Source: Arcuatula senhousia (Eukaryota > Mollusca > Bivalvia > Mytilida > Mytilidae). From it: a DNA stretch of 64,000 nt. Of this stretch, positions 1 through 11,604 are shown piece by piece. A program made the position numbers and the translations under genes. The notes beneath the pieces are model-generated. The model saw only the letters and a program-made list of their open reading frames with translations. It was not told where the DNA came from and did not search any database. The stretch's first letter is position 1. Each line of letters opens with the position of its first letter. The stretch spans positions 14,149,501-14,213,500 of the forward strand of contig OZ020307.1 of assembly GCA_963971305.1 (NCBI GenBank), in the 5' to 3' direction.

Positions 1-1200
1 AATGACGATACAGCTCATAAAAATCAAATGCAGTTGGAGTTAACATATGTATTGTGGTCTCATGTTCATTTACTCCATAACCTTACACAAATAAGGAAAA
101 GCAGCTTAATCACTCAAAATATGGTTCCAAGTTTACAATTTTACAGTTGGTATAACTTTTTACAATTTAGCATTTTCACTTAAAATTATAATTGATAGTT
201 AGTTAATTGCCCCCAAAACATAATAAAGATTTCTAGAAACATTTTTTTTATTCAAATGCAATTAACTTTAATATAAACCAACCACAGTCATCAATGCACC
301 TAAAGTAAAATCTATTGAAGCCACACCATCCCATTCTGGCAAAACCAAGCACAAAATACCAATATTTAGAGAAAATACACACGACCGGATACAACCTAAC
401 CCCTACTAGTATTAGTATAGACTGGAAATAAGAAACTGATAGAACAATTTATCCGGCAACTTCGGAACTAAGCCTGCTCACGGTTGGTAAACGGTCAAAA
501 CACTCGCTTCAGTTATGACAAGGTAAGCCATTTCTTTATTTTAAGCTACTAGCGGTTCATTTAATTACATGTAAAAAATGTCTATTCTAAGGGGGACGGT
601 TATAGGTTTTGTCCAGTGTAATCACTTTTTCACATTGTTTTGTGTAATTTTCGTGAAAAGCGGACAAAGGTGGAGTTTTACGGTGAAATTTTAACCTGTG
701 TGCTAATATATCTTAAAAACATATGAATTTCAAGCCCCAAAATGTCAAATTTATGTATTAATATCTTGAAAATCATAAAATAACTACAACCAGGCTGAAT
801 GTTTATTTACATTGTTGACAGTTCATAAATTATGACGGTATAAGCAGATATCTGTTGGAAATTGTCGGGTATAAGTCGTTTAGATTTGGGGAAAGTATAT
901 AAAAATAAATCAATCAAAATAGTTGGTTTTGAGTTCTTAAATTGAATATTTAACATGCACTTAAGATTTGTTTTCGTAAAAAAATAATAATATCCAATTG
1001 CAATATATCTTTATGCTTTAGTTTTTTTCTGGGCAGTGTTGAATAGTATCTCTATTCATTCTTTTTTGGCGATATGCCACTGCAACAAAGATTACATACA
1101 TTTCCTCTATTGTCCAATTAGGTCTGCTCTCTTCCAATTATACGCACAAGTAAAATGTTTACAAAATAATAGCTTTATGTATCTTGAGTTTAAGTTGGCT
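1..1200. other. No gene recognised
   Basis: A+T-rich sequence without a convincing coding region. The short open frame near 1036 starts on TTG and has no recognisable protein character. Nothing else is supported here. Confidence 0.5.
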
Positions 1201-1216
1201 TTCTGCTTAATTTCAG

Positions 1217-3513
1217 AGTCATATGCCACATATGAACTGATTAACGCAAACAGCACTTTGCTTTGACAGAATTATCAACATAAATGGTAAGTCGTTGTTG
1301 CTTCAAATTACTAAAAACTACGAAAGATGATACTTTGCCTTTTGCTTCATAGACAGTATTGCTTATAAAATTGTGATGACAATGCTCACAGCCATTTATT
1401 ACAGTTTTAGTTTCACATATATTTTATGCAATTTGTTATCACACAAACATAAAAGAACTGTGCTAACCTAATAGTGCTTGATAGAAATATGATTTCTCAA
1501 TGATGCAAAATAACAATGACAAAAATGTGTAACCAAACTCGCAGATAGAGAATAAAAAATCTTGTTATATACATTATTTTATTACTCAATTAGGTATGCG
1601 AATAAAGAACCATAATCCATCCACCACTTAACGGCAAAGAAACAGATTTCCTCCTTGTCTTTTAATACTCCATTGAACATATAAAAAATGATGGATGACT
1701 TTTTTAAACAATTATCCTTTTTTCTACTTACTATATAGTAATATATAATTTGTCGTTTATATTATTAAGCACCGCTGATCTGGTTAAGCATGAATTTGCG
1801 TCAAATTGAAAAATAATGTATACATACTTTTGTTTCAGGTACAATGCCACATTTCTCTTAGATGTAAACATGGCAAATAAATAAAGCAACGAAAAAATGT
1901 TGATTAAATCATCTGCCCTGATAGTATATCAACATACATGGTATGTACATGATGTAGTTGTGTCAGATTTTTTTCTCTCAAAATTATACCAAAGATGGTA
2001 GCATTTTGTCCCATACACAGTTTGAGTTTTACATATATAATTTATATGATCTTTTACGACATTTGCATACAAATATGTGAATAACTTACCTGTTATCAGT
2101 GAGTAGACATATTTCGTCCTTGTCTCATACCTTTGCATATTTGAAAAAAAAACGATGACTCATTTTCATACCTTATTTTACTTCTTTATGTTTTGATGCA
2201 TAGTTTATACTGTTATAAAATTATATTTACCATTGATATCGTTAAGCATCAGTATAATTATTCCACAAATATACATAGTTTATAATTTTTGACTACCCTC
2301 TTTTGTTTCAGGTACATCTAGATGTAAGTCAAGGAACTGCATAATAAATACCGACATATTTAAAATGGTAAGTTTTCGAGTCAAACTATTCCAAATTGTA
2401 CCAAAGATGGTAGCGAATTGTCCCACCGTCTACAAAACAATCGTGTTCCAATTTGAGATTTACATATATTTTACTTAATTGCTCAGTGTCTTATACCCTT
2501 AAACGTTTTAAAAACCATTGAAATGGTCACCTCTATATTCTTTTATATAAAGGTACCAACAAAACTACCGAACTTGAATAATCAATCTCATAGTCCAGAG
2601 AAAATGACAAAAACATTTATCTGACAATCTTGTTGTGTTCTTTGTTACTATCGAGCTTACTAAGATCATAGGAAACAGGTGATTTGACATCATGGTTTTA
2701 CACCCACCCCACCCCACTCCATTTCATTTTTCGTCTTTTCTCTCGGACATTTGAGATTGATTTTACAAAGTTAGGCAGTTTTGTTATCAACTTCTTATAT
2801 ACATAAATTTACTTTTGTATACTTAAATGCGTAGTATATAACTGTCAAAACATTAAATACTTTGCCGCTGGTATTGTTAAAAATGAGTTTATGCAACAAT
2901 TATACAGTTTTTACTTTTGACTTTAAAATACCCACTTTTGCTTCAGGTACGATGCCACATTCTTTCTTGATGTTTACAAGCATGTATTTAATGTATCATA
3001 CCCAGTCTTTGCTTTGACAGAATATAACATAAATTGTAAGTAGTCGTGTCAGATTATGGTATATTGTACTAAACACAATTGAATCATTTTGTACCAAAGA
3101 AATTTTGTTATAGCGTAATTTTATGGTCCCAAAAAGAAGGTGAATAAAGTACTATTGTCCATTTGTTGTTCCTTGTCGAACCCCATTGCACATTCTAAAA
3201 ACGATGGCTCAATTTTATACACATTTTTTTCTTTAAAAATCACCTCAAGAAAGTAAGGGGGCTCACGTGATACCACGAGCGTCAAAGTCGTCGTCGATGT
3301 CGGCGTCCGCATCCAAGATGCATGCTTAATGTTTGAAAACTTTAATATTCGACAATACTGAGGGCTTTGTAATCGATAGGTTAGTAATGTTTTATGTTTT
3401 GGTGCATATTATAATCCGGAATAACATGATAAAATGTTAAACATGAGTTTATGCCACAATTATATAAAGTTTCTACGTTTTGCTTTGCAATACAAACTTT
3501 TGTTTCAGGTACG
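1217..3513 (+). repeat. Tandem diverged acceptor-exon-donor units (4 plus a final acceptor)
   Basis: A unit of roughly 470-690 bp recurs four times. Each copy has a T-rich tract ending in TTTCAG, usually followed by GTACRATGCCACATT or a derivative. A short stretch of 56-102 nt comes next, then a donor (GTAAGT-like) preceded by ATAAATG or ACATG. The candidate exons are 1217-1286, 1839-1940, 2312-2367 and 2947-3035. A fifth acceptor at 3507-3508 opens the coding exon of the downstream broken gene. Flanking intron words are shared as well, for example ACCAAAGATGGTAGC after the second and third copies and GAGTTTATGC(A/C)ACAATTATA before the last two acceptors. None has a long reading frame, so they look like 5' untranslated exons made by tandem duplication. 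Transcription is not shown. Confidence 0.6.
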
Positions 3514-4950
3514 ATGCAAAGAAAACGTAAAAGCTTTTTAAGTCTTGGCAAGCCATGTCAAAGAACAAAACGAAGATGAACAACAGAAAAGATCACGTGC
3601 CAAGCAAATTGGAATACAGAGATAAATCTTATTCCAGAGGAAGATGTTCGTGTTCGATCGAATGAGGAGCATCCAAATGATACAACTTCCCATAGCTTGA
3701 ACCATTTGCAGAATGACGAAAAAGCAACGTATATCGATGATATTAACTGGAATTTAGATATGCAGATAATATTTTCAAAATTAAAAGCAGTCGGAAAGGA
3801 CTATACATTTCGGACTTTACTTAATCTCATTAAAAACGACATATTTCCCATGCAGAATATTTGCTTCAATCTGTTTTTTGAGTATATAGAATGGCTGTCA
3901 TCAACCTCAACAACTGCTATGAGATATTCCAAAGGGACAAAAGAATTTTGGTGGACAGGCAAATCTCTTTTTGGAAGTAAGTTTCTTAGATTTATGGAAG
4001 GATTTAAACACAAAGGGACTGGCACCAGAGGTGATACACAAAAGGGTTTTTATGATCCACTGAAAACATCTGTGAACTTTGCTGTTCCCAGTGAAAGTGT
4101 CATCATGGAATACAGTCCTTTTAATACAATCGACGGCTATAGATCAAACATATCACCAGGTCTAATCAAACCAATTGTTGATGTCTATGCATCGAATGCT
4201 GGTGATGAGTCCCATGTGATGTCATTTGATGGAAAAAAAATCATTCCAAATACAGCAGATGTTGATTTACTGGGTTGTGAAGATAAGGGAACGCTAGCTG
4301 TACAGCAAACACTCGCGTCAGACAAAGATTTCATTTGCAAAATTGAGCATATGGTTGATGATCTCCAAACGATGAACGTTGAACAATTGACGGAAGTTCC
4401 AACACAAAATCACGAAATTCTTGCAGAACAGCTTAAGGATGTTCATTGACATTTCAGTAGAAGACATCAAACCGTTAGAGAACTAGCTCAAGCTAAATCG
4501 TACGCTTTGTCAAAGTTGCGTGATAAGGGATTGTCCAAAGATCAGTACCTAATCAACCATTTACAAACATTTCTGTATCAATGTTCTAACACAACAAAAG
4601 ACGTAATGGAAACCTTAGAACAATTGTGTTGTGCTGTTTCAATCCTGAACGGGATTGGTCATCTTTTCAAGAAGGGGACACACGTTGACTTGCAATTACA
4701 AGAAAACTATACAGAACTTTTAACACCGGAAGAAACCATGATAGCTCTTCGTCTCCATGGTTGCGCACTGCCACCCCAGATCACAAAGCAGCGTACCAAG
4801 CAGTGGTTTGATAACAGAAAAGAAGTAAAAGTTACCGGAAGCTCTAATCATAAAGCTATAGGAGCAACATCTTTGAAGCAACAGAAAGAGTTTTTCGACG
4901 AATTATTTAGTGGGAAAAAGAAATAATATTCAGAATTCGAAAAAGCTGCA

Positions 4951-6036
4951 ATGTCATTTGGGACAGAAAATGAGATCAATGGAATAGCGACACTTGTGGC
5001 CAAAATAATGCCAGTCTTGTATCCTGATCTAATTTATAACGAAGAAGGAGTGTATATGATCAAAGATGATGAAAACAGGAAGGTTATAGCCGTTTCCCCA
5101 GATGGTTCTCTACGCGCAGTAAAGAATGGTCATACTGATTTCAACCAGCAGCCGGTTGTTAGCATTGAGATAAAATGGCCGCATTCATCTGTTACTGCCG
5201 GAATACCAGTATATCAGACGGTTCCACGACACTACCTTAGTCAATGTTTCCTTGGACAGAAAGTGCTGAATAGCAAAGAACATATTCTTCTGTGCTGGAC
5301 CCCAGAAAGTACAACCGTACTCAGAGTTCCTTCCTGTGATACGATAGTCAATGAATCAATCGAAGAAGTTAAAAAAATCTATTACGCAGATTACCCCAAA
5401 AGACCTACAAAGAGACCAGAGAGTGTTAAAGAGATTGCAAAAAGTCTTGTTGAGCATGTAAAGAAATGCGAACTGATTGGCGAGTTCCCTTTAATAAACA
5501 GTGTAGAACAACTGAAACAGAAACGCCTAGTAAACGGATTACCCTACAGAAAAGGGAAAAAAGATGGTAGTCAAGAAATACTGACTATGGAAATTCAAGA
5601 TTTATGCAAAACCCTTCTGAAGACGAAAGAATTGATGAACAATATGATTGATTTGTATAAGAAAAAAGCACCAGAAGTCATTCTTTTTTCTCTTGCAGAT
5701 AGTGATAGAATTTGGAAACGTGAGCTTGGGCATGACATGCCCATAGGCTACTTCTTCAGAGGGTATAGCTTAAATACTCCATGCATGTGTGATATTGCGC
5801 TGCAGATGCTGACAAGTTGTACAAAAGAAGCAGTGCATGTTCCTTGCACGTGCTATGATGGTCAGTTGTATAAATTAAAGGACGAGGGGCATGATGGTTC
5901 ACCGCTAACAATATTTCAGTTGAAAAGAAATCACTGGAAATACGTTAGTAGTCTCAGCAAACAGGAACTAATGATAAAACTATGTGACGTTCGTTCAAAG
6001 GTTGATTATACTAGAAGTCCAACACAAGCTTCATAA
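4951..6036 (+). pseudogene. YqaJ-like nuclease segment of the broken gene
   Basis: This is the longest undisturbed nuclease frame, 361 codons between two in-frame stops. Counting from codon 4951, the nuclease signature is E6/E8 (GTENE), D51 (SPDG), E73-x-K75 followed by WP, and Q98 in HYLSQ. Order and spacing match the metal-binding aspartate, E-x-K and distal glutamine of the YqaJ/lambda-exonuclease fold. No catalytic residue is visibly lost, so the damage is limited to stops and frameshifts outside the core. A Cys/His-containing stretch follows near codons 275-300. Confidence 0.7.
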
Positions 6037-7911
6037 AAATCTATTGAACACGTATTGTACTTAGAGTCTGGCGATCCACCATTGGTCATGCCTGTTACAC
6101 TCCCAAAACGATCATCAAAGAACTCCTCCACAAATGAAACCCAAATAAGTGCCTCGCTAACCGAGAGTTTAGTTGAAGACAACCTTAGCAGTGAAAACGT
6201 AGAAATTGAAAACGATGATGTGTTTGACGATGAAATATTGCTGCAAAATGATAATATCCAGTTAGACCTACAACAATCTAGTTCTTCGTTGGATAATGAT
6301 GGTGATGAACGTTTAGGTGTTTTGCAAATATCCACAGATGATATAGATGCAATTCGATTGATACTACAAGGATCAAAACGTCTTAAAACTACGTTAAGTT
6401 CGAACTTAGATGTTACAGATCTTCTATCAGATGTAAACAAGTTAAAGAAACTTACAGATAATGACCTTAAGGAAATCATGAATTACCTTAATATCAAAAT
6501 ACGAGGCATGGGGAAAGAAATGTCTGTGAAAGGATCAAAGGGTAAAAAGCTGAATGAGTTATGTTTGCATTTAGGAATTGAGGTGTCAGATGAACTGTTA
6601 GAGAAGCGAAACTCGAGACCATTGAAAAAGCCAAAAACATTGCGCTCTTTGACTCAAGCAAAAATTAAATCGTTTGAAAAACAATTTTTGGAGGTTGTGT
6701 TTGCAGAATACTCATGGCCAACTGTTGAAAAAGACTGGAGAAAAGGTACAGCAGTAAATGAGACGGTAGAAATCCAAGAGCTTAATCGTTCATTTACACC
6801 AGCGTTTACTCCAGAAAAAGTATCTATAGATGGTGTAACAAGTCTTCATATTGGATGTTTAGATGGTCATCACATTAGAACAAACGTGAGGGCCAAAATA
6901 TGCAGAACTGGAACGGATAACCTGAAAAGGGAAGCATGATTGCATGTCGCTAAACAAAAAACAACGCCGCTATCATGTTAGAACCGAACAAAGATGGTAA
7001 GATTTTAGATCAACAGAGTGACAAGTATGTCAGAACAATGTTTTCTGGTCTCGTAGAAAAAGAACAAATGCGTCTTGGATACCAGGTAGAGGCAGAATTT
7101 ACAAATTGTTCCGTGAGTGGCATGAGGCAGAGGATATGCCCAGAATTGAAGCAGCTGAAAGGTGTCGTAGAGCTTTAGATTTGCGGGATTGGTTGCTACA
7201 GGATATGTTGTTTGCACAATTTCCACCTGATGGCAATTTTGTAAAAAGGATTTCCTAGAATAACTTTTGAAGGGCTAGTATGCAATATAGAAGCGCATAT
7301 TTACATGTATGCGTTGGCAAAATCAGGAACTTATAATTGGATATCTATGTCAACCTTGGTTTCAGAGAATTTATTTGGTGAGATATCAGAGATGGAATCC
7401 CACAAGAACGGTGTTCCGTCAGGAAGATCGTTTGAAAGGAACATTGTTGTCATTGCTGGTCTTCATGCAGTCAGACTCAAACCTGATAGGTAATTGTGAT
7501 ATAAGCAATTTAATTATATATTACAACAGCGAACCCTCAAGGATATACACGTATGAAAAAAAAAGAATTAGAACAACTAAATACAAATTATCTCTTCATA
7601 GAAAAGCTTAACTTAAATAAAATAACACGTACATGATTTTTATTATAAGCATTGATATAATTTGGAAAAACCAGACTCCTCTGTATTTTTCCTTGTAAAA
7701 ACACTTTCATAACATTTGGTTAACTATAAGGCATTTTTGTGTTGACTCTTGGAAATAATTTTACTTATCCAAATTCCATTTTGGTAACCTCCCAAACATA
7801 TACTTCTATATACATGTATTATAAATGCAAATTATGATTCGTTCGCAGTGTATTTCAATTTTGGTAATACTTTGTAATTTTAGGTTTAATGGTTTATATT
7901 TTGTTTTGTAG

Positions 7912-8919
7912 ACAGTTTTGTATGCAAACGGCTAAATCAAGGGCTTATCCGATTCCAAAGGTTGATCCAGTTGCCTCACGTCCACCTGATAATGCCTTGT
8001 GTGCCATAGGACATAACACTGATAAGATTTCCTGTGTGAATATTCGGTATGTATGTATTGCCTTAATTGCGTTTAACATATTGTATTAAGATAACTGGTG
8101 TATACATGTAACAAACATTGCCTATAGATTTATAAGCATATACTGTCTTACCCTTGTCCGTCCGGCTGTAACATAATTTCCGTCGCAATTTTCAAAGCAA
8201 CTATATGAAGTAGAAGTCTTACATTTAGTTTACAGGTCTTCTATTTCCTGCTTACCGAATCCTAAGATTTCTATATTTAAACATAATGGACACACATGTG
8301 CAATTTCCTTCACAGTTTCCGTTCAACAGTCATTAGAATTTTAAAACAGGTCATGTCTGCTAATGCTCAATTCTACTTGATATATGGTTTTTATGTTGTG
8401 ATATTGTGTTTATTTTTGAAATCGTTTGTATTATTTGAAAAGTTGTATTGCTTGACCCTAATGGGTGTAATTTTTCAATCAGATATCTAAATCACAATTT
8501 AGCAAATACATGCTATAGAGGTCTTAAATGTTGTAGAAGCTTTAGCTTATAGTATCATATGATGAAACCAATTTTATGCTCCTATGTCATCTACTTCCTG
8601 TTTACCGAAAAGTTAGGTATTTACGCGAAGCAAAATTGTGAGAGCGGGGGTATCACTAGTGAGCAAACGCTCACAGATTTACTCGTTATTTCTATGGTTT
8701 AAAGGACTCATTAACTGTTTTTAGATAACGATATATTTTTGTTTTAGAGATCATGAATTCGACAAACGGACAAAAGGGGGAAGTGGATCTAAGATGGGGA
8801 CTATAAAAGGGCCATTTGAAGCGCCACGAGGTGTTAAACCTGTCCGATACCATTATAAAGTGGACGAATCGAAAATGGAATGGTCAAATCGCATGGGAAT
8901 AAAACTTGAAGATGCCTAA
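7912..8919 (+). pseudogene. Two 3' exons of the YqaJ/SAP gene
   Basis: Exon 7912-8046 (acceptor TTTTGTAG, donor GTATGT) reads QFCMQTAKSRAYP onward. Exon 8748-8919 (acceptor GTTTTAG) ends in TAA at 8917. The phases join exactly: CCT GAT AG|A, then CG|A. Both exons are free of stops, in contrast to the 5' part. The second intron (8047-8747) contains a GTCCGTCCGGC-type dispersed repeat. Confidence 0.65.
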
Positions 8920-9037
8920 AATCATAAAAGACCAGAAACAAACATTGTTTATAACAAATATAATAATATGTGTATTACAAATATAGCAAAAATATAACAA
9001 ATTGAAATTTTAACAATGAATATTATAGATTGCAGGT

Positions 9038-9607
9038 TTATAAGTGTTTTTGCAGATTGATATTCCAAGTGAAATTTCGTCCACAAATATGGCACTGAAA
9101 TCTTGGTTCTGCATGTTTAAACTTGTGCTGTCTCAAATAACGCTTTTGCTTAAATTCTTTTCCACATTCATCACATTTGTAGGAATCTTCTTTTACTTGA
9201 CATTTGTGATTATTCAATCCACGTTTACTGAGAAAGACTTTTTCACATGTTTCACATTTCAGTTGACCCTGGTGTGTTGTTTGGTGGTCTTGAAGGGTTT
9301 TCTTTCGGCTGAAGTTTTTATGACATATATCGCACTGATATTTTTCCCTTTCGTGGACCTCATGCTTATGCCTGTTGAGAATATAAATGGTAGAAAAAAC
9401 TTTATCACATTGGTCACACTTTGCAGCACCATCCCCTGCGTGAACATTCTTTATATGTTTCTGCAGACTATCTCTGATAAAGAATGCTTTATTACATGCC
9501 AGGCACGGGAACCGTGGCTCTTCATGAGATAAGGGATGATATTTAAGGCCCTTCTTTGTCGTTAATTCCTTTTGGCAAACATCGCATGCAAACTTTGACT
9601 GTGACAT
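9038..9607 (-). CDS. C2H2 zinc-finger protein, seven fingers
   Basis: An intact 189-codon frame made almost entirely of C2H2 fingers, implying a nuclear nucleic-acid-binding protein. Fingers start at the CDVC, CLAC, CDQC, CDIC, CETC, CDEC and CHIC motifs. The fifth finger is C2HC-like (HKC in place of the His pair). The seventh ends at its first His just before the stop, so it is incomplete. Linkers are short and not of the TGEKP type. The ATG at 9605-9607 is preceded on this strand by a good acceptor (TATTTTGTAG|CT), so the start sits at the beginning of a last exon. A donor at 10625 (TAAAG|GTAAGT) may end a 5' untranslated exon. No effector domain (KRAB, BTB, SCAN) is visible. The targets cannot be told. 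Confidence 0.8.
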   Translation of the reverse strand: MSQSKFACDVCQKELTTKKGLKYHPLSHEEPRFPCLACNKAFFIRDSLQKHIKNVHAGDGAAKCDQCDKVFSTIYILNRHKHEVHEREKYQCDICHKNFSRKKTLQDHQTTHQGQLKCETCEKVFLSKRGLNNHKCQVKEDSYKCDECGKEFKQKRYLRQHKFKHAEPRFQCHICGRNFTWNINLQKHL

Positions 9608-10079
9608 AGCTACAAAATACAGGAATATGTCAGAAAATTATAACATTGGTGGATGAAATAGAAAACAAATTATGTTATTAAAAAGAATATAGCATGTTTT
9701 TTATCAGTTCATGTGTTTCCTTGGTGTTTGTATATTAAATTAAGTAAGTTTTTTTTTAAACTTGAGTTATTGAACGAATCTAGATTCAAGTACTAAATAT
9801 TCTATGAAGATATCAAAAACTAGTGAAAATGATGAACTGATAAAATCAATCATATTTCGTACTTTTACACTGTGTATGTTATCATGTGTGTAGTTTTTTA
9901 TGGTGTTTGACAGGTTATAACTTATAATTAATTAAATATAAGACAATATTTTTAATTTATAGTTTTCTAGTTAAGCATATATTCGGGTATATGTGTGTGT
10001 ATGTGTTTTTCTTTGGAAAAAATAAAGATTGATAAAGCCCTTTAACTCCTATAAGATTGTTTAACCAGATTGACATTGC

Positions 10080-10375
10080 GAAATATTCAACAACGTTTCA
10101 TGACAAACAATATTACTAAATAAAAAAAAATCCGTTGAGCGGTCTCAGGGGAGTTGCGATCATTAATGTGTTTATATGAGCAAATATGCATAAAGTTTAT
10201 ATAGCCCTATAACTGCGATTGAATATGTCAAATAAAAAAGAATTTGCGATTTCATCATCTACATATGAATGAAAACAATCCTACAAAAGTTCAACAAAAT
10301 CCGTTAAGCGGTACGGACAAACGGACGGAAGAGCACCACTACTTTGTCCCTCCGTTAAGGTGTGTTGGTAATTGA
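10080..10375. repeat. Diverged dispersed repeat with GGACGG tail
   Basis: It contains two copies of a CCGTT(G/A)AGCGGT block followed by a GGACAAACGGACGGAAG tail and CTTTGTCCCTCCG. The same order (CATCCGTTCAG, AGGAGTTGC, GGACGG array, AAGTCCCTCCG) occurs in the better-preserved element at 23689-24408. Confidence 0.5.
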
Positions 10376-10625
10376 TTTTGACATTTATTAAACCTATAGA
10401 TCTCATGGTGGTGGACTAGCACCTGTGTCCGTTTTCCATATTCTATTATAGGGCTTAATGTGACATTTACCAAACGTATTGTGCTTATCTTGTTTTATTG
10501 TTGAATAGACAATAGAAATGACATATAATGTACTTAAAAGTAATCATCAAACGTCAAAAAATCATTGCATGTATAAAATATACCTTAGGCGACTAAAAAA
10601 AATTGATTTATATCCATAAACTTAC

Positions 10626-10740
10626 CTTTAGGTGTGTGATACGTCAACCTGTGTCCTTGTTTCACTATGTAACCAATGGACCGAGATAAATCCTGTTTGA
10701 CCAGTTACTATTTAAAACTTATTACCCGAAGCTTAAGTAT
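10626..10740 (-). other. Possible 5' untranslated exon of the zinc-finger gene
   Basis: On the minus strand this stretch ends in a consensus donor, TAAAG|GTAAGTTTATGG. The next acceptor on that strand is the one directly before the zinc-finger ATG. The 5' limit is arbitrary. The assignment rests only on the donor-acceptor pairing. Confidence 0.25.
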
Positions 10741-11501
10741 ACTTTTATTCTCATATCTAACCATTTTCGCGTGTAAAATGCATTTTTTAGAGCCGAATTA
10801 AGGCGTTTGTCAAAAATTTAAAGCTTAACAAGCCATTTCCCAACAAAATAATTCTATCAGTTTCCCCCGCGTGATAACGAATCGCGTTGGTTGCCCTGTG
10901 GGACACCGGGTTGGTTGAGATTTTTACAACACGATTTCAAATTTTCTAATATTCGTAAATGAAGGCAAATCTCCTGTTGGGAACATGTGTTTACTTCTTT
11001 GTAAGTGATGTGCGTATTAATTGGACCCTTATTAGAAGCCAGACAAATAAACGATAACATATTATATGATTGGTCAAGATAACCAATAACTAGTATTACC
11101 TTAATAGGATCTCAAAATATTAAATTGTATTTTGGGATTGTAATTAAAAGAGTTCCATGTTTCATTTATCGTCTTCTTTGTTTAATCTTCGAGGACGTTT
11201 TCCATTGTAAGCTAATACCTATATTTGCTAAGGACTTTGTTAATGTTCTTTTCTCATACAATTTGTTTATTCTTTTTCAAAATTCTAAGGACTAATTAGG
11301 AAAAGACTTACGTAATCCATTACATACTTTATACAATTGGAAAACTCCAATTAAAACAGAAAAATAATTGAAGAAAGCAATAATTTACGAAGGAACGGCT
11401 TATAATATTGTGACATCAAAAATATCGATAATATGGAATTAAAGTTTCAAACCACACGTGATCTTTAGAATATTGCATTCGCTTCTTAGCGTTTGGTTTG
11501 C

Positions 11502-11604
11502 ATGGACAAAAGTTACATGATGTGGTTAGAAATAGTTTTTGTTTTAATGCTATGGTATACTGAACATGAACTGACGTATTGTGCAGAGACGAATATAACT
11601 ATTG
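11502..11604 (+). CDS. Receptor A exon 1: signal peptide
   Basis: The ATG at 11502 has G at +4. It encodes a hydrophobic leader (VFVLMLW) ending near Cys 27. The donor is ATTG|GTAAGT, phase 1. Exon 1 of receptor B has the same phase and ends on a similar TNI-rich sequence. Confidence 0.8.

Larger units (their letters stand above)
3509..8919 (+). pseudogene. Broken gene with YqaJ-type exonuclease domain and SAP-like segment
   Basis: The large coding exon is 3509-7489 (ATG 3514) and begins with a basic stretch (MQRKRK). It is closed in the same frame by TGA at 3577 and 4447, TAA at 4924, TAA at 6034 and TGA at 6937. After that the reading shifts frame at least twice before 7300. The segment 4951-6033 carries the PD-(D/E)XK core of YqaJ/lambda-exonuclease nucleases: FGTENE, a PDG aspartate, SIEIKWP (E-x-K) and HYLSQ. 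A SAP-like LxxLTxxDLKEIMxYL segment lies near 6440-6580, suggesting DNA binding. The C-terminal part (STLVSENLFGEI) ends with a clean donor at 7490. Exons 7912-8046 and 8748-8919 then join in frame to a TAA. Intact relatives would be nuclear or mobile-element DNA-processing proteins, which is inference. The retained introns argue against a processed copy. Confidence 0.7.

Noticed and set aside
1036..1266. 76-codon open frame on the + strand
   Set aside because: It starts on TTG, has no recognisable protein features and overlaps the first tandem exon-like unit.
9044..9532. 162-codon hydrophobic frame opposite the zinc-finger gene
   Set aside because: It is the antisense shadow of the finger array; its apparent membrane segments come from the reverse of Lys/His/Cys codons.
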